DNA from: Symbiodinium natans | Taxonomy: Eukaryota; Sar; Dinophyceae; Suessiales; Symbiodiniaceae | Direction: 5' to 3' | Length of the DNA: 64,000 bases | Assembly (NCBI GenBank): GCA_905221605.1 | Contig: CAJNDS010002713.1 | Span: 62,001-126,000, forward strand | Shown: one piece after another, positions 31,101-41,039 of the stretch | Layout: each line of letters starts with the position of its first letter | Numbering within the stretch: position 1 is the first letter of the stretch | The notes under the pieces: model-generated | Database searches by the model: none | The model's input: only the letters and a program-made list of their open reading frames with translations | Told to the model about the DNA's origin: nothing | Position numbers and translations under genes: made by a program

Positions 31101-31281
31101 GGCACATCCCACCCCATGAGGCGTTGCCAAGCGGCCTGCTGGCGTCCCGGCGGGCACCCGCGGCGTCTTCAGCCAGCAGCACCGCCGCTGGGCGCATTTC
31201 TTGGGGGGCAGTCTGTGCAGGGCCTACGGGCCTTCATGGCCTTCATGGCCATCGGGCCATCGCAACCTTGCCACAAGTGTC

Positions 31282-33783
31282 CTTAAGGACACGCAGCTGC
31301 AATGCTTCGACGAGCTGATGGAGATGACCTTGCTTCTGAACGCCAGCACGGAGCTCATGGACATCGAGGAGGCCCACCTCCGCTTTGCTCCCCGGCATCA
31401 TGGGGATGGGGGGGCATCATGGGGGGATGGGGGGGGGCCTGTTTGAGGGCTGAAACCTGGCCCCAAGAGTTGTCGTGGCCGAAGCTGACGCGGTGCGCGC
31501 GTCCCGAGGTGCGCAAGACCACGAAGCCCGAGGCGGGCCCTTCTGTCGAAAGCACTGCGCCGGCGCAACTTGTGACCTCTTGCTCTCAGGTCCGGATGGG
31601 CATGCCCACCCTGAAGCGCTTCGCGCGGCCCCTAGACTGGGCCGGCATCGACGCCGCGCTGCGCCGCTACGCGCGCGAGGTGCGGAAGGCCTCGGCAAGC
31701 GGCCAGGAGGCCCCCCAGCCCAGCTCACCGCCCTGTGCTGTTGTGCTGTTCCTGTGCTGTATCTGCGGCGTCTTCGAGTCTTCCGTTGCTGTCGCGCGCT
31801 TGCTTGTCCGTTCAGGTGGTGGAGGGGCAGCTGCCGCATCCATTGGTGCTGCGGCTGCCCGGGGAGATGAGGAAGTACCTCCTCTCAAGGCTGGGAGTCT
31901 GGGAGGTTTTGGCAGAGTTCAGACTGTCCCCCCGACTGTGTAGAAGTCTTCAGACGAAGAAGAGGGTTTAGGGTTTAGGGTTTAGGGTTTAGGGCTTAGG
32001 GCTTAGGGTTTATGAAGGAGAGAGAGAGGGGGTGAGCCCGGCCAGGTCTTCGACCGTGAGCTCCCCTTTCAAGCGCAAGGAGCCAAACGAGGCCGTCTAC
32101 CTCTACCTGCACATGACGGACAGCCGGAAGCCGTTATTGTGTTCCGTCCTCAACCCCGAAACCCTAAACCCTAAACATCCCTAAACCCTAAACCCTAACC
32201 CCTAAACCCGAAACCCTAAACCTTAAACCCTAACCCCAAACCCTAAACCCCAAATCCCCCGGCGAAAGCCGTGCTTCAATTTCTCGATGCTCTCACGAAC
32301 GAGAGGACTTCCACGGGCCGCCCCAGCAGCCCAGGGCCCTGGAAGGCCTCAGCGAGGCCCGCGTCTCACACAATCTTCTGTGCGCCCGTTTTTCTTCAAG
32401 TCTTACGGAATATGCCTCCTCAATCATATTGAAGATCCCTTTATAAATTAAAGTATCTTCCTTCATTAAGGGGTAGAGGGCTCTTTGTTTGGAGCCCGAG
32501 GTAGCTGAGCCAAGCCCCAGACAAAGCGGCATTCCGCCACGTGCCGAGCCTGCGCGTGCGGGCGCAGAGGTGGCCGGCGACACGCAGGCTGGGAACGAGT
32601 GCGTGAGTTCAGCGTTTAGGAATGTTTAGGATCAGGGTTTTAGGGTTTAGGGTTTAGGGTTTAGGGTTTAGGGTTTAGGGTTTAGGGTTTAGGGTGCGGG
32701 CGTGGGTGGGTGGGTGTTTACTTGCAGCATTTGCAGTCGTCCGTTGTTAGCATTTTCAGTTTGCTCCTGGTCTTTTCTGCGTTCTGAGGGCGGGTCGCAG
32801 AGTTCGGGATGGCCGAGGGTTTATGCGGGTCAACTACTGGAATCCCTATGGAGGATTCTCTAAAACGGCGGCCCCCTAATATTTAGAAAAATTTAGGGTC
32901 CCCAAAAAGGGGCCCCCAAAAAGGGGCCCATATATTTTGAGACATGGCCATCTGCTGCTCCACAAAGCTCCTTCGCGAGCATGGTGTACCCCAGGGGCCG
33001 GTACGGAGCGCTGGAGCTCGAGGAGCACATCGCGCCTCCTGGAGAGAAAGGTAAGATCCAAAGAGCCCCATACCCCTCAATTAAGGGCTAGTTTCCCTTA
33101 AGCTCATATTCAGAAGGGCCCTGTCAAAAAAAAAGGCGCCATCTTCCTTTAGTTAAGGTGTATTGGGCTCTCTGGAGAGTTTCAGGGCCGAGACAGTGCC
33201 AGCACATGGGGACGGGTTTTGGCAACTCCGAGGCGAAAGGGGCGAAGGGCTTGACGACCTCCTCCAGCTCCACTGACAGCGCGAGACTCCGGCGCAAGCA
33301 CAGTGTGGAAAAGAATCGGCGTCCGGCCTCAACCCTGTCTGGGGTCCGGGGTTTGGGGTTTAGGGTTTAGGGCTCTAATCCCCCAGAAACCTTCACACCT
33401 CAGCTTCACCTGCCGGGCGCACGCCACTCCTCAGTGCCTCGCACTCAAAGGGCGCGACGCTCGAGTAGACGTCCATGTGACGGCACCGACAGCATTCAGC
33501 AACTTCCTGGTTTAGGGTTTAGGGTTTAGGGTTTCTGATTCCACGGGAAAGAATAGACAAATCATTTACCTTGATCATCCCCTCGTGCCTTTTGCGGACA
33601 GGGATACTTCGTCGCAGGATACTGTCACGGTTGGCCCCAGACTCTGCGGGATTGTTTGGGAGTGGAGTGCACGCGGACGCTTGGCAAAGCTGGGCGGCGG
33701 CTTTAACGCACTGGCGAGTGGGAGGAGGAACAATCCGGAGCCATAAGCTTCATTGGAGCAAGGCTCTTGGCCAGGGCCACTGA
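31282..33783 (+). CDS. Multi-exon gene of unknown function (3' ten exons)
   Basis: Exons: ~31,282-31,371 (CFDELMEMTLLLNASTELMD), 31,590-31,709 (LKRFARPLDWAGIDAALRRY), 31,816-31,889 (VVEGQLPHPLVLRLPGEMRK), 32,046-~32,135 (FKRKEPNEAVYLYLHMTDSR), 32,269-32,345 (AVLQFLDALTNERTS), 32,570-32,602, 32,942-33,050 (MVYPRGRYGALELEEHIAPP), 33,186-33,343, 33,404-33,509, 33,602-33,783 (stop TGA 33,781). Most junctions agree in phase, notably exons 2-3-4 through GC 5' sites and the last four through GT sites; the 4-to-5 junction is unresolved. The N-terminal half looks globular and helical, the C-terminal half Ser/Arg-rich and disordered. No family recognised. Introns are bounded by TTTAGGG/CCCTAAA arrays or by family-3 elements. 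Confidence 0.6.
32399..32507. mobile_element. MITE family 3, diverged copy
   Basis: Carries the ATATTGAAGATCCCTTTATAAATTAA core and ends TTAAGGGGTAGAGGGCTCTTTG. It lies in the intron between exons 32,269-32,345 and 32,570-32,602 of the unknown gene. Confidence 0.55.
33051..33185 (+). mobile_element. Introner: MITE family 3 forming a complete intron
   Basis: The intron GTAAGATCC...GAGTTTCAG (135 bp) consists of the element alone. The left arm AAAGAGCCCCATACCCCTCA pairs with the right arm TAAGGTGTATTGGGCTCTCT. The boundaries are fixed because the flanking exons join in phase (one base of a Gly codon before, two after). This is the cleanest example of an inverted-repeat element acting as an intron here. 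Confidence 0.8.
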
Positions 33784-34039
33784 CACGCTGGCCGGAAGAG
33801 GCCCTGATGTCGGAAATGCGGCGCAGGGTTTGGTAGTTGAGCCGTTGTGGCGGCTCTAGGGTTCAGGGTTCAGGGCTCAGGGTTTCGGGTTTCGGGTTGG
33901 GGGTTTCGGGTTTATGGCTAGACTCTAGGGCTAGCCTCTCTGGGTGCTTAGGGCTTTAGGTTTGGGATTGCAAGCCCTGCGGCTCTTCCTGGCTCTGAGC
34001 GCTGCCTTCTTTAAAGGCGTAGGCAGATTGCCCTGGGGC

Positions 34040-35598
34040 ATGGCCGAGGCCACCGAGACCGGGAAGGCCACTGCAAGTGAGGAAGCGGAAGGGGCCCCCA
34101 AGGCAAAGGAGGGTGCGGAGGGTGGGGGTGAGGCAAATGGGGCAACACGTGAGGGCACGCTGCGGGCGCGGCCCATGCCCCGGCCAAAGCCCTGGGAAAG
34201 GTGCTTCGAGGTCTTTGCCACAGCGGCGACCGGAGTCATCTTCATTCTGAAGCTTCTAGATCCCGTGTGGATCTTCATCACCTCGTGTGCCCTGGTCTGG
34301 ATCGGCTGGTGTGGGTTTCAGTTCTGCCGGTACGGGTCTGGGATTCTCTTCCTGTGGGGAATTCGTGTTGACCAGCCCAATCTACGGAAGAGCTTCCTCC
34401 TTCCGAGCCTCTTCGCTGTCTTTGCTCTTGTCTTCATCTGCGTGGGTGCTGCTGTTGAAGGCCGTGAGATCAGATTCGACAACTGGCACTTGTGGCTCAT
34501 CTTTTTTCTGTACCCCTTCTATGGCGTCTTGCAGCACGTGATGCTGCAATCCTTCCTCATGCGAAACCTGAGCTGGTGCATCACGGGCATGGATGAGTAC
34601 TCGGTTCTCCATGCTTTCCTCAAGGACTCTAGCACTCTAAAACAAAGCCCCAAAAAAGGACCTCACCAACCCTAAACCCTAAACCCTAAACCATCCTACT
34701 AAAACCCATCCTACTAAACGACCCTAACAACAACCCAAGCATCAACAAGGTTCGTGCCCTAACCCTAAACCTTAAACCCTAAACCCTAAACCCTAAACCC
34801 TAAACCCTAAACCCAAAACCCTAAACCCTAAACCCTAAACCCTAAACCCTAAACCCCAAACCCCAAACCCTAAACCCTAAACCCTAAACCCCAAACCCTA
34901 AACCCTAAACCCCAAACCCCGTAGACCCCAAGCCCCTAAACCCCAAAAGCAGGAGCCCCGGATCCTCGGATTCCTGGGCGTCCTGGCCTGCGTGGCCGCC
35001 TCGGTTTCGGCCTTCGCCTTCGTCCATTGGCCGGATCCCTGGCCTCCTGCTGCTATTTCGGGTTTAGGGTTTAGGGTTTAGGGTTTGGGGTTTGGGGTTT
35101 AGGGTTTAGGGTTTAGGGTTTAGGGTTTAGAGTTTAGAGTTTAGGGTTTCGGGTTTAGGGTTTGGGGTTTGGGGTTTGGGGTTTGGGGAAGTAAAATGGG
35201 GATAGTAGACTACGATTTGCTTAAGAGGCCCCCCCCAAAAGATAGAGAAAGATTCTTCCTTATAAGTGTAGCAGGGGAGTTATTGTTTTTGTGTTTTGCG
35301 GGAGTTCTTGGGCAAATGGCCCCTACTTGGGGACCAAAAAGAATGTTTGGACAAGGAGAGAAAATTATGTGGGATGGTTTTTTTTCGGGGGATCTTCTCA
35401 TTTTTTTTTGGATGTTTTGGCTTCCCGAGCCTAAAAAAACCGAGGCTGATTGCTGGTACCGGGGTGATGGGGGTGCCGTGGGCCATCGAGTATCTGCTCC
35501 ATCGAAACGTTTTGCCTCTGGGCCTCTACCATGGATTCTTGGGCACGCTCTTCTACTTCTGGTTCCTTGGCGGAGATCCCCTTCATGGGATGTTCTGA
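34040..35598 (+). CDS. CPBP (CAAX-protease/Abi)-like intramembrane protein
   Basis: Exon 1 from ATG 34,040 to about 34,624 encodes an acidic Ala/Glu/Gly-rich N-terminus and hydrophobic segments (ATGVIFILKLLDPVWIFITS; PSLFAVFALVFICVGAAV; LIFFLYPFYGVLQHVMLQSF). Exon 2 (34,953-35,061) encodes VLACVAASVSAFAFVHWPDP. Exon 3 (~35,445-35,598) encodes WAIEYLLHRNVLPLGLYHGF then LGTLFYFW, ending GMF*. The order matches CPBP proteins: motif 1 (usually EE-x-x-x-R; here QH-x-x-x-Q), motif 2 (F-x-x-x-H) and motif 3 (H near LYxRTGxLxxxxxxH). The missing Glu pair suggests loss of protease activity. The exon 2/3 junction is one base out of phase with the sites I chose, and exon 1 may end at a GA site; both need transcript data. 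Intron 1 ends in CCCTAAA and intron 2 begins G|GTTTAGGG. Confidence 0.68.
34668..34930 (+). repeat. CCCTAAA array (long) in CPBP intron 1
   Basis: About 30 CCCTAAA/CCCCAAA units ending 20 bp before the 3' splice site AAAGCAG|GAG at 34,952. Confidence 0.93.
35062..35195 (+). repeat. TTTAGGG array at the start of CPBP intron 2
   Basis: The array starts at the 5' splice site and passes through TTTAGAG and TTTGGGG variants. The remaining intron is AT-rich. Confidence 0.9.
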
Positions 35599-35744
35599 CC
35601 CTTCCCTCTCTCTACAACCCTCCCCCCTTTTTAGAGGGGGGGCGGAGCTATACCCTGGCGCACGTTGAAAGACAAAAGTAGGCTCCGACTTGCCAACTCT
35701 TCTCCAAGAAGCCCTGGTTCGATGCTCTGTTTTGTTTACTTGAG

Positions 35745-37135
35745 AACCCTAAAACACTAAACCCTAAACCCTAAACCCTAAACCCTAAACCCTAAACCCT
35801 AAACCCTAAACCCGAAACCCGAAACCCTAAACTCATTCGTTTTGTTCTCTCTTCGGGTTGACTTCGGGACTCCGATTGAGAGCCTTCAACATCGAGACTC
35901 ATGAGCAGCCCCACGTCTTCGGCTAGGGGAGCTTGCACGGCATTGCCTCATGTGTGCGGTTGCTTAGCGAGCTCCTCATACTGCTGCTTTTACCATTGGG
36001 TCCGAGAGTTTAGGCAACAGACAAGAGCAGAGCCAGTTCACTCATTCCTTCTCAAATCCTGTGCTGGTTCTGGACTGGCATACCCTAAACCCTAAACCCT
36101 AAACCCTAAACCCTAAACCCTAAACCCTAAACCCTATAAACCCTAAACCTTAAACCCTCAACCCTAAACCCTACATGTTCATTGCTTTCGTGGCTCTGTC
36201 TTTCACGGGAGAGCAAGGGGTTTACTCATCGCAGAGTCTGGTGGACCGAGGCCCTGGATTGCATGCAGGGTTTAGGGTTTAGGGTTTAGGGTTTAGGGTT
36301 TAGGGTTTAGGGTTTAGGGTTTAGGGTTTAGGGCTAGCAGGAGGGGACCTGTTGGTTGTCCCTAAGCCTCCTATCGAATCCTTCCCGCTCAGGGCACGAA
36401 GAGAGGGCTTGAATTCGAACATGACATAAGCGTCTTAACCCTAAACCCTAAACCCTAAACTCTAAACCCTTAACCCTAAACCCTAAACCCAAATATTGGA
36501 GCCCCCCAAACGGTACACTGCGTCGGTGTGCAATCTTCTGTTCGGTAGCAAGAATCTGGCTTCCCGTATTCTTTTCCAATCTCTCCCCGGCTCTCATCCT
36601 TCTTCCTTCCTTCAGGCCCCTAAACCCCTGAACCCTGAACCCTAAACCCCAAACCCTGAACCCTAAACCCTGAACCCTAAACCCCAAACCCTAAACCCTA
36701 AACCCTAAACCCTATTCCTTTCCAATCTGTCTCTTTCTTCCCTAAACCCTAAACCCTAAACCCTAACCCTAAACCCTAAACCCTAAACCCTAAACCCTAA
36801 ACCCTAAACCCTAAACCCTAAACCCTAAACCCTAAACCCTAAACCCTAAACCCTATTCCTTCCTTGTTTTGGTCCTCTCGAGTGCTTTCTCCACCCGCGC
36901 AAGCTTGGTGTCCTTCGGGCCCTCAGCCGTGCCCAGCAAGCCCAAAGGCCCCAGGGTTTAGGGTTTAGGGTTTAGGGCTTAGCCTCAACCATCGGAAGCC
37001 CTAAGCCCCAAACCCTAAACCGCAAACCCCAAACCCCAAACCCTAAACCCCAAACCCTGAACCCTAAACCCTAAACCCTAAACCCCAAACCCCAAACCCT
37101 GAACCCTAAACCCTAAACCCTAAACCCTAAACCCC
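35745..37135 (+). repeat. Dense series of telomere-like arrays with short islands
   Basis: CCCTAAA arrays at 35,745-35,832, 36,083-36,175, 36,437-36,495, 36,620-36,715, 36,743-36,855 and 37,000-37,135; TTTAGGG arrays at 36,268-36,333 and 36,953-36,980. Islands that may be exons (CCCTAAA before, TTTAGGG after): 36,175-36,266 (MFIAFVALSFTGEQGVYSSQ) and 36,880-36,955. TATTCCTTTCC occurs twice at array ends (36,712 and 36,855), a sign of local duplication. No frame is firm. Confidence 0.6.
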
Positions 37136-37920
37136 AGCTTCGAAGCCTCAGAATGTCCGCGATGTGCGACGCCCTGCGCCGCCCCGCGCGCGCTGGAAGC
37201 GGATCCTCTCTCTTTCGAGGAGGGTTCCGGGGGGTTAGGGTGTAGGGTTTCGGGGGGTTAGTGAGTTTCGGGTCTAGGGTATAGGGGGGTTTAGGGTTTA
37301 GGCGGTTTATGAGGTTTTTTGGGGGCGATTAAGGGGTTTAAGGCGTTCAGGTTTGGAGGGTTTGGAGGGTGCGTTGGGGGAGTTTCATGTGAGAAAACTC
37401 GGGCGAGTTGGGAGGTTGGCAGAGTGTGATTATGGTGATTTCTGTGTCCCTCATCAGTCACCACCAGGACTTGCTACTGTAGGACGATATTGCGTTGATG
37501 CGGGGTACTTGATATGGGCATTGGGCACAAGCATGGCCCGCTGCCAAACCTTGAAAAAGCTCTGGACCCCTCAATTCCCAACCCCACCGCCAACAAGGCC
37601 CTAGACCCTCAGTCCTAAACCTGTAAACCCTATGAACCCCAGAAACCCTGTAAAACCCTTAAACCCTATGGACCCTATAAACCATACTGCCCGGAGCCCA
37701 GAACCTTGAGAACCAGGGAGAGGCCTTGGGAGTAGGACGAGCCCAGTAGGGTTTAGGGTTTAGGATTCAGGGTTTAGGGTTTAGGGTTCAGGTGCCCCTG
37801 AACCCTAAACCCGAAGCCCTACACCCCCCAAGCCCTGAACCCTCCTATTTTTAGTATCCCTAACCTAAACCCCTTAAACTCCTTAAAGCCCCCTTAAACC
37901 CCCTAAAGCCCCCTTCGAAG
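37136..37920. other. Mixed low-complexity DNA, one possible exon
   Basis: A GC-rich island at 37,159-37,240 after CCTCAG could be coding (MSAMCDALRRPARAGSGSSL) and is followed by GTTAGGGTGTAGGG. The rest is degenerate G- and C-rich repeat. Confidence 0.3.
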
Positions 37921-38044
37921 CCAACCCTAAACCCTAAACCCTAAACCCTAAACCCTAAACCCTAAACCCTAAACCCTAAACCCTAAACCCTAAGCCCTAA
38001 GCCCTAAGCCCTAAACCCTAAACAGCCCCGTAAGCCCCCCGCAG

Positions 38045-38443
38045 GTGCCCGGAGCCCATGGCCTGGACGGCGGTGGCTCCTCCTTGCCATGGTCTCCCTG
38101 GTCTTGGCGGTGCTTGGGCTCGGGACACGTGGGCAAGGAAGCTGGTGTAGGGTTTAGGGTTTAGGGTTTAGGGTTTAGGGTTTAGGGTTTAGGTTTTTTT
38201 TGGGGGGGGCGAGGGGAGGGGGGGTGGGGGTTGAGGGGTTTGAGGCTGGGGTTGCTGTCCATGAGCTTAAACATTGAGTTACCACGGGAAGGAAAGCATA
38301 CATCTTTCTTCCTTTCCCTTTCGATCTCAGGTTCTGCCTATCCCTTTTTAATATATATGTTTATGTATATATATATATATGTATAGATGCATTGACATGT
38401 ATATATATATATATATGTAGAGGTCTCTCTGTCTCTGTCTCTC

Positions 38444-38481
<38 letters not shown>

Positions 38482-39203
38482 GCTCTCTCTCGCTCTCTCG
38501 AACTCTCGCTCTCTCGCTCTCTCTCGCTCTCTCGAACTCTCGCTCTCTCGAACTCTCGCTCTCTCGCTCTCTCGCTCTCTCGCTCTCTCGCTCTCTCTCT
38601 CTCTCTCTCTCTTCCTCCAACTTGTGGTATTGAAAACAAAGCTCCTTAACAGCCCTTGAGGCCCCAGATTGCCTACACCCTTTACACCCCTCTAAGCCCC
38701 CTTCAAGCCTTAAAGCCTTGGTTTTGGGGTTTAGGGCCCTACACGGCTTACAGGGCTTGGCAAAGAAGGGCAAAAGAACCCTTAAAAACCCCAAAACCCA
38801 AAACCTAAAACCCTAAACCCAAAACCCTACTAAACCCCAAACCCGAAACCCTAAACCCGAAACCCGAAGCCCTAAACCCGAAACCCTAAACCCTAAACCC
38901 TAGCTACGCCTCCGACTGTCGGCGAAGAGAACGCTTCCTCGGATCCGAAAGCGCAGGAGCGCCTTTGGCCTGGCGAGCTCCGGGAGGTGAGCTTGGTTTT
39001 CGGCTTGGTTTAGGGTTTAGGGTTTAGGGTTTAGGGTTTAGGGTTTTGGGTTTTGGGTTTTGGGTTTTGGGTTTAGGGTTTAGGGTTTAGGGTGTAGGGT
39101 GTAGGGTTTAGGGTTTAGGGTTTAGGGTTTAGGGTTTAGGGCAAAATACTCCCCTCATAATCCCAAGGTCGACCTGTAGTTCCCCGAGGTGCTGGACAAC
39201 TAG
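38045..39203 (+). CDS. Three-exon gene fragment, unknown product
   Basis: Exons 38,045-38,144, 38,904-38,986 and 39,180-39,203 join in phase using G|GTGTAG, CTAG|CT, GAG|GTGAGC and TGTAG|TTC. The second exon reads TPPTVGEENASSDPKAQERL then WPGELRE; the last gives FPEVLDN and stop TAG at 39,201. In another frame exon 1 contains a membrane-like run (LLLAMVSLVLAVLGLG), so its reading is not settled. CCCTAAA arrays precede exons 1 and 2, and TTTAGGG arrays follow exons 1 and 2. Confidence 0.42.
38340..38620. repeat. AT tract followed by CT/CTCG microsatellite
   Basis: (TA)n at 38,350-38,415, then CTCTCT with regular CTCGCTCTCTCGAACTCTCG units to 38,615. It lies inside the intron between exons 38,045-38,144 and 38,904-38,986. 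Frames through it are artefacts. Confidence 0.92.
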
Positions 39204-39622
39204 GTAGGGTTCTTGGCTTGGGCTCTGGGAGATTTGCTGGTGTTTTTCCTTTCTTTCTTTGGGGTTCAGGGTTTAGGGTTTGGGGTTTAGGGTTTGGGGT
39301 TTGGGGTTTAGGGTTTGGGGTTTGGGGTTTAGGGTTTAGGGGGGGAGGGCGGGGGCCCTTCAACCCGTCAAGAACCCGAGAGTCCCTAAAAGCCCCCTTG
39401 AGCCCTCATGTGTCCGCAGTCAGTCTGGGAGCCTTGCGCGTGTATCCGACTCCCAGGATCTTGAGGACCTTTGACCCCCTAAGCCCAAAAAATTGAGAGG
39501 TCTAAAGGCTGAGGAAGTTGGTTTAGGCTTTAGGGTTTAGGGTTTAGGGTTTAGGGTTTTGGGTCATAGGGCTCGAAGGGGTTGAGGGCTAATGTGGTTA
39601 AGGGCTTGAGGTTTCCGGGAGG

Positions 39623-39720
39623 TACCCGCTATACTTCAAATGCTCCCGTTAGACTATCAGTCCTTAATAGGGATCCCTATCAAGGACTATTAGTATAAGG
39701 GGGAGCATCCCAAGCGGGTA
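39623..39720. mobile_element. MITE family 2, copy B
   Basis: TACCCGCTATACTTCAAATG...CAGTCCTTA at the left faces AAGGACTATTAGTATAAGGG...ATCCCAAGCGGGTA at the right, with an ATAGGGATCCCTAT dyad at the centre. Confidence 0.8.
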
Positions 39721-40079
39721 TATGATGAAATAATGAAACCATCAATCAGGCTCAATCGCTTCGACGAGGCTTGCCTCACGCCCAACGTGGAGCGGGTGGG
39801 AAGCCTAAACCGCAAACCTTAAACCCTAAACCCTAAACCTTAAACCCTAAACCTTAAAGCCTAAACCCTAAACCCTAAACCTTAAAGCCTAAACCCTAAA
39901 CCCTGAACTCCAATGCGGGGAGGGGTGGGGGCTTTGGGTTCGGAAAGTTTAGAGGCTTGGAGGCTTAGAGTCTTTAGGGCTCAGGGCTTTGTAGGAGGGG
40001 GTTTAAGGGTTTCTTGCGTCCCAGCATCGAGACTTGAAAGGGTTGTAGAGTGGAAGAAAAGGTGCCTCCTCCCCTCTTC

Positions 40080-40278
40080 AGAACATGTAAGTACTATTGC
40101 CCGCGCCGGTGTTTTTCATGCAATGCGGAATCTGCAGGCAAAGATACCCTCTAACCCGCTGAAGTGGCTTGCGCAGATCTTCATCGACGGCGACTGCGTT
40201 CCCCCCAGTTTCTTCCCCTACATCCGGGCTCTGCGCAACCAATCGGAGCTGGCAGTGTTCGCTGCGCCCCGGATTTCA
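40080..40278 (+). CDS. Exon with NYN-like segment
   Basis: The reading LKWLAQIFIDGDCVPPSFFP then YIRALRNQSELAVFAAPRIS resembles the start of NYN/LabA-type nuclease domains, where a strand ends in IDGDN (an acidic catalytic site), followed by a helix and a second strand. Here IDGDC keeps both Asp residues but Cys replaces Asn. The exon is preceded by CCTCTTCAG at 40,080 and followed by CAG|GGGTTTAGGG. No other exon of the gene is recognised, so this is a single-exon assignment. Confidence 0.35.
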
Positions 40279-40511
40279 GGGGTTTAGGGTTTAGGGTTTA
40301 GGGTTTAGGGTTTCATGTTCACCATGTACTTGCCGTGCTAAGACATGAAAGCCTCAAACTCTTTAGTTGGGGGTCTGACCCGAAGCACTGAAGCAAAGAC
40401 GGCGAAGAGTCCCTAAAACCCCAAACTCCCTAACGAAAGCCCCTCAAACTTTCTTCCGCACCCCTAAGACATCCTCAGGGACCCCCTCTGAAAAAAAAGC
40501 CCACCCCCCCC

Positions 40512-40672
40512 CAACCCCTAAACCCCAAACCCCAAACCCCAAACCCCAAACCCCAAACCCCAAACCCCAAACCCCAAACCCCAAACCCCAAACCCCAAAC
40601 CCTAAACCCTAAACCCTAAACCCCAAACCCCAAACCCTAAACCCTAAACCCTAAACCCTAAACCCTAAACCT
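40512..40672 (+). repeat. CCCCAAA variant array
   Basis: Thirteen or so ACCCCAA units in a row, then CCCTAAA. This is a third array where one variant has spread over neighbouring units. Confidence 0.93.
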
Positions 40673-40783
40673 TCAGTGAGCCCGTGCCTTGCTGGTGATC
40701 TTTTGTTGAAGGCTTTCGAGTGGGAGGGTGGATCTTCCTCAGTGCAGGGTCCGGCGGCTTTTGTTCTTTCAGAGTCGTATATA

Positions 40784-40824
<41 letters not shown>

Positions 40825-41039
40825 ATATATATGTATGTGCAGAAAAGCCCTAACTCCTAAACCCGAACCATACACATATATATATATATATAAGCTCACC
40901 CCCCCCCCCCCATGATCTAGGTCGAAAGGCCTTTCGGGCCCATCGAAGCGAGATTTAAACCTAAGTCGGAATGAAAATTGAAAGGCCACTGGCCTCATTC
41001 GTAGTAAAACTTTTTTTAGAAATCTAAATTTGCCAATTA

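Noticed and set aside
35169-35681. 170-codon ORF MGFGVWGS...
   Set aside because: It begins in a TTTGGGG array and reads through the AT-rich intron of the CPBP-like gene. The real exon 3 is in another frame.
36448-36687. GFRVQGLGFRV-type and NPKPQTPNP-type ORFs here and elsewhere (39,136-39,363; 47,657-47,898)
   Set aside because: These are translations of TTTAGGG/CCCTAAA variants, which explains why many frames end FRV* or NPKP*.
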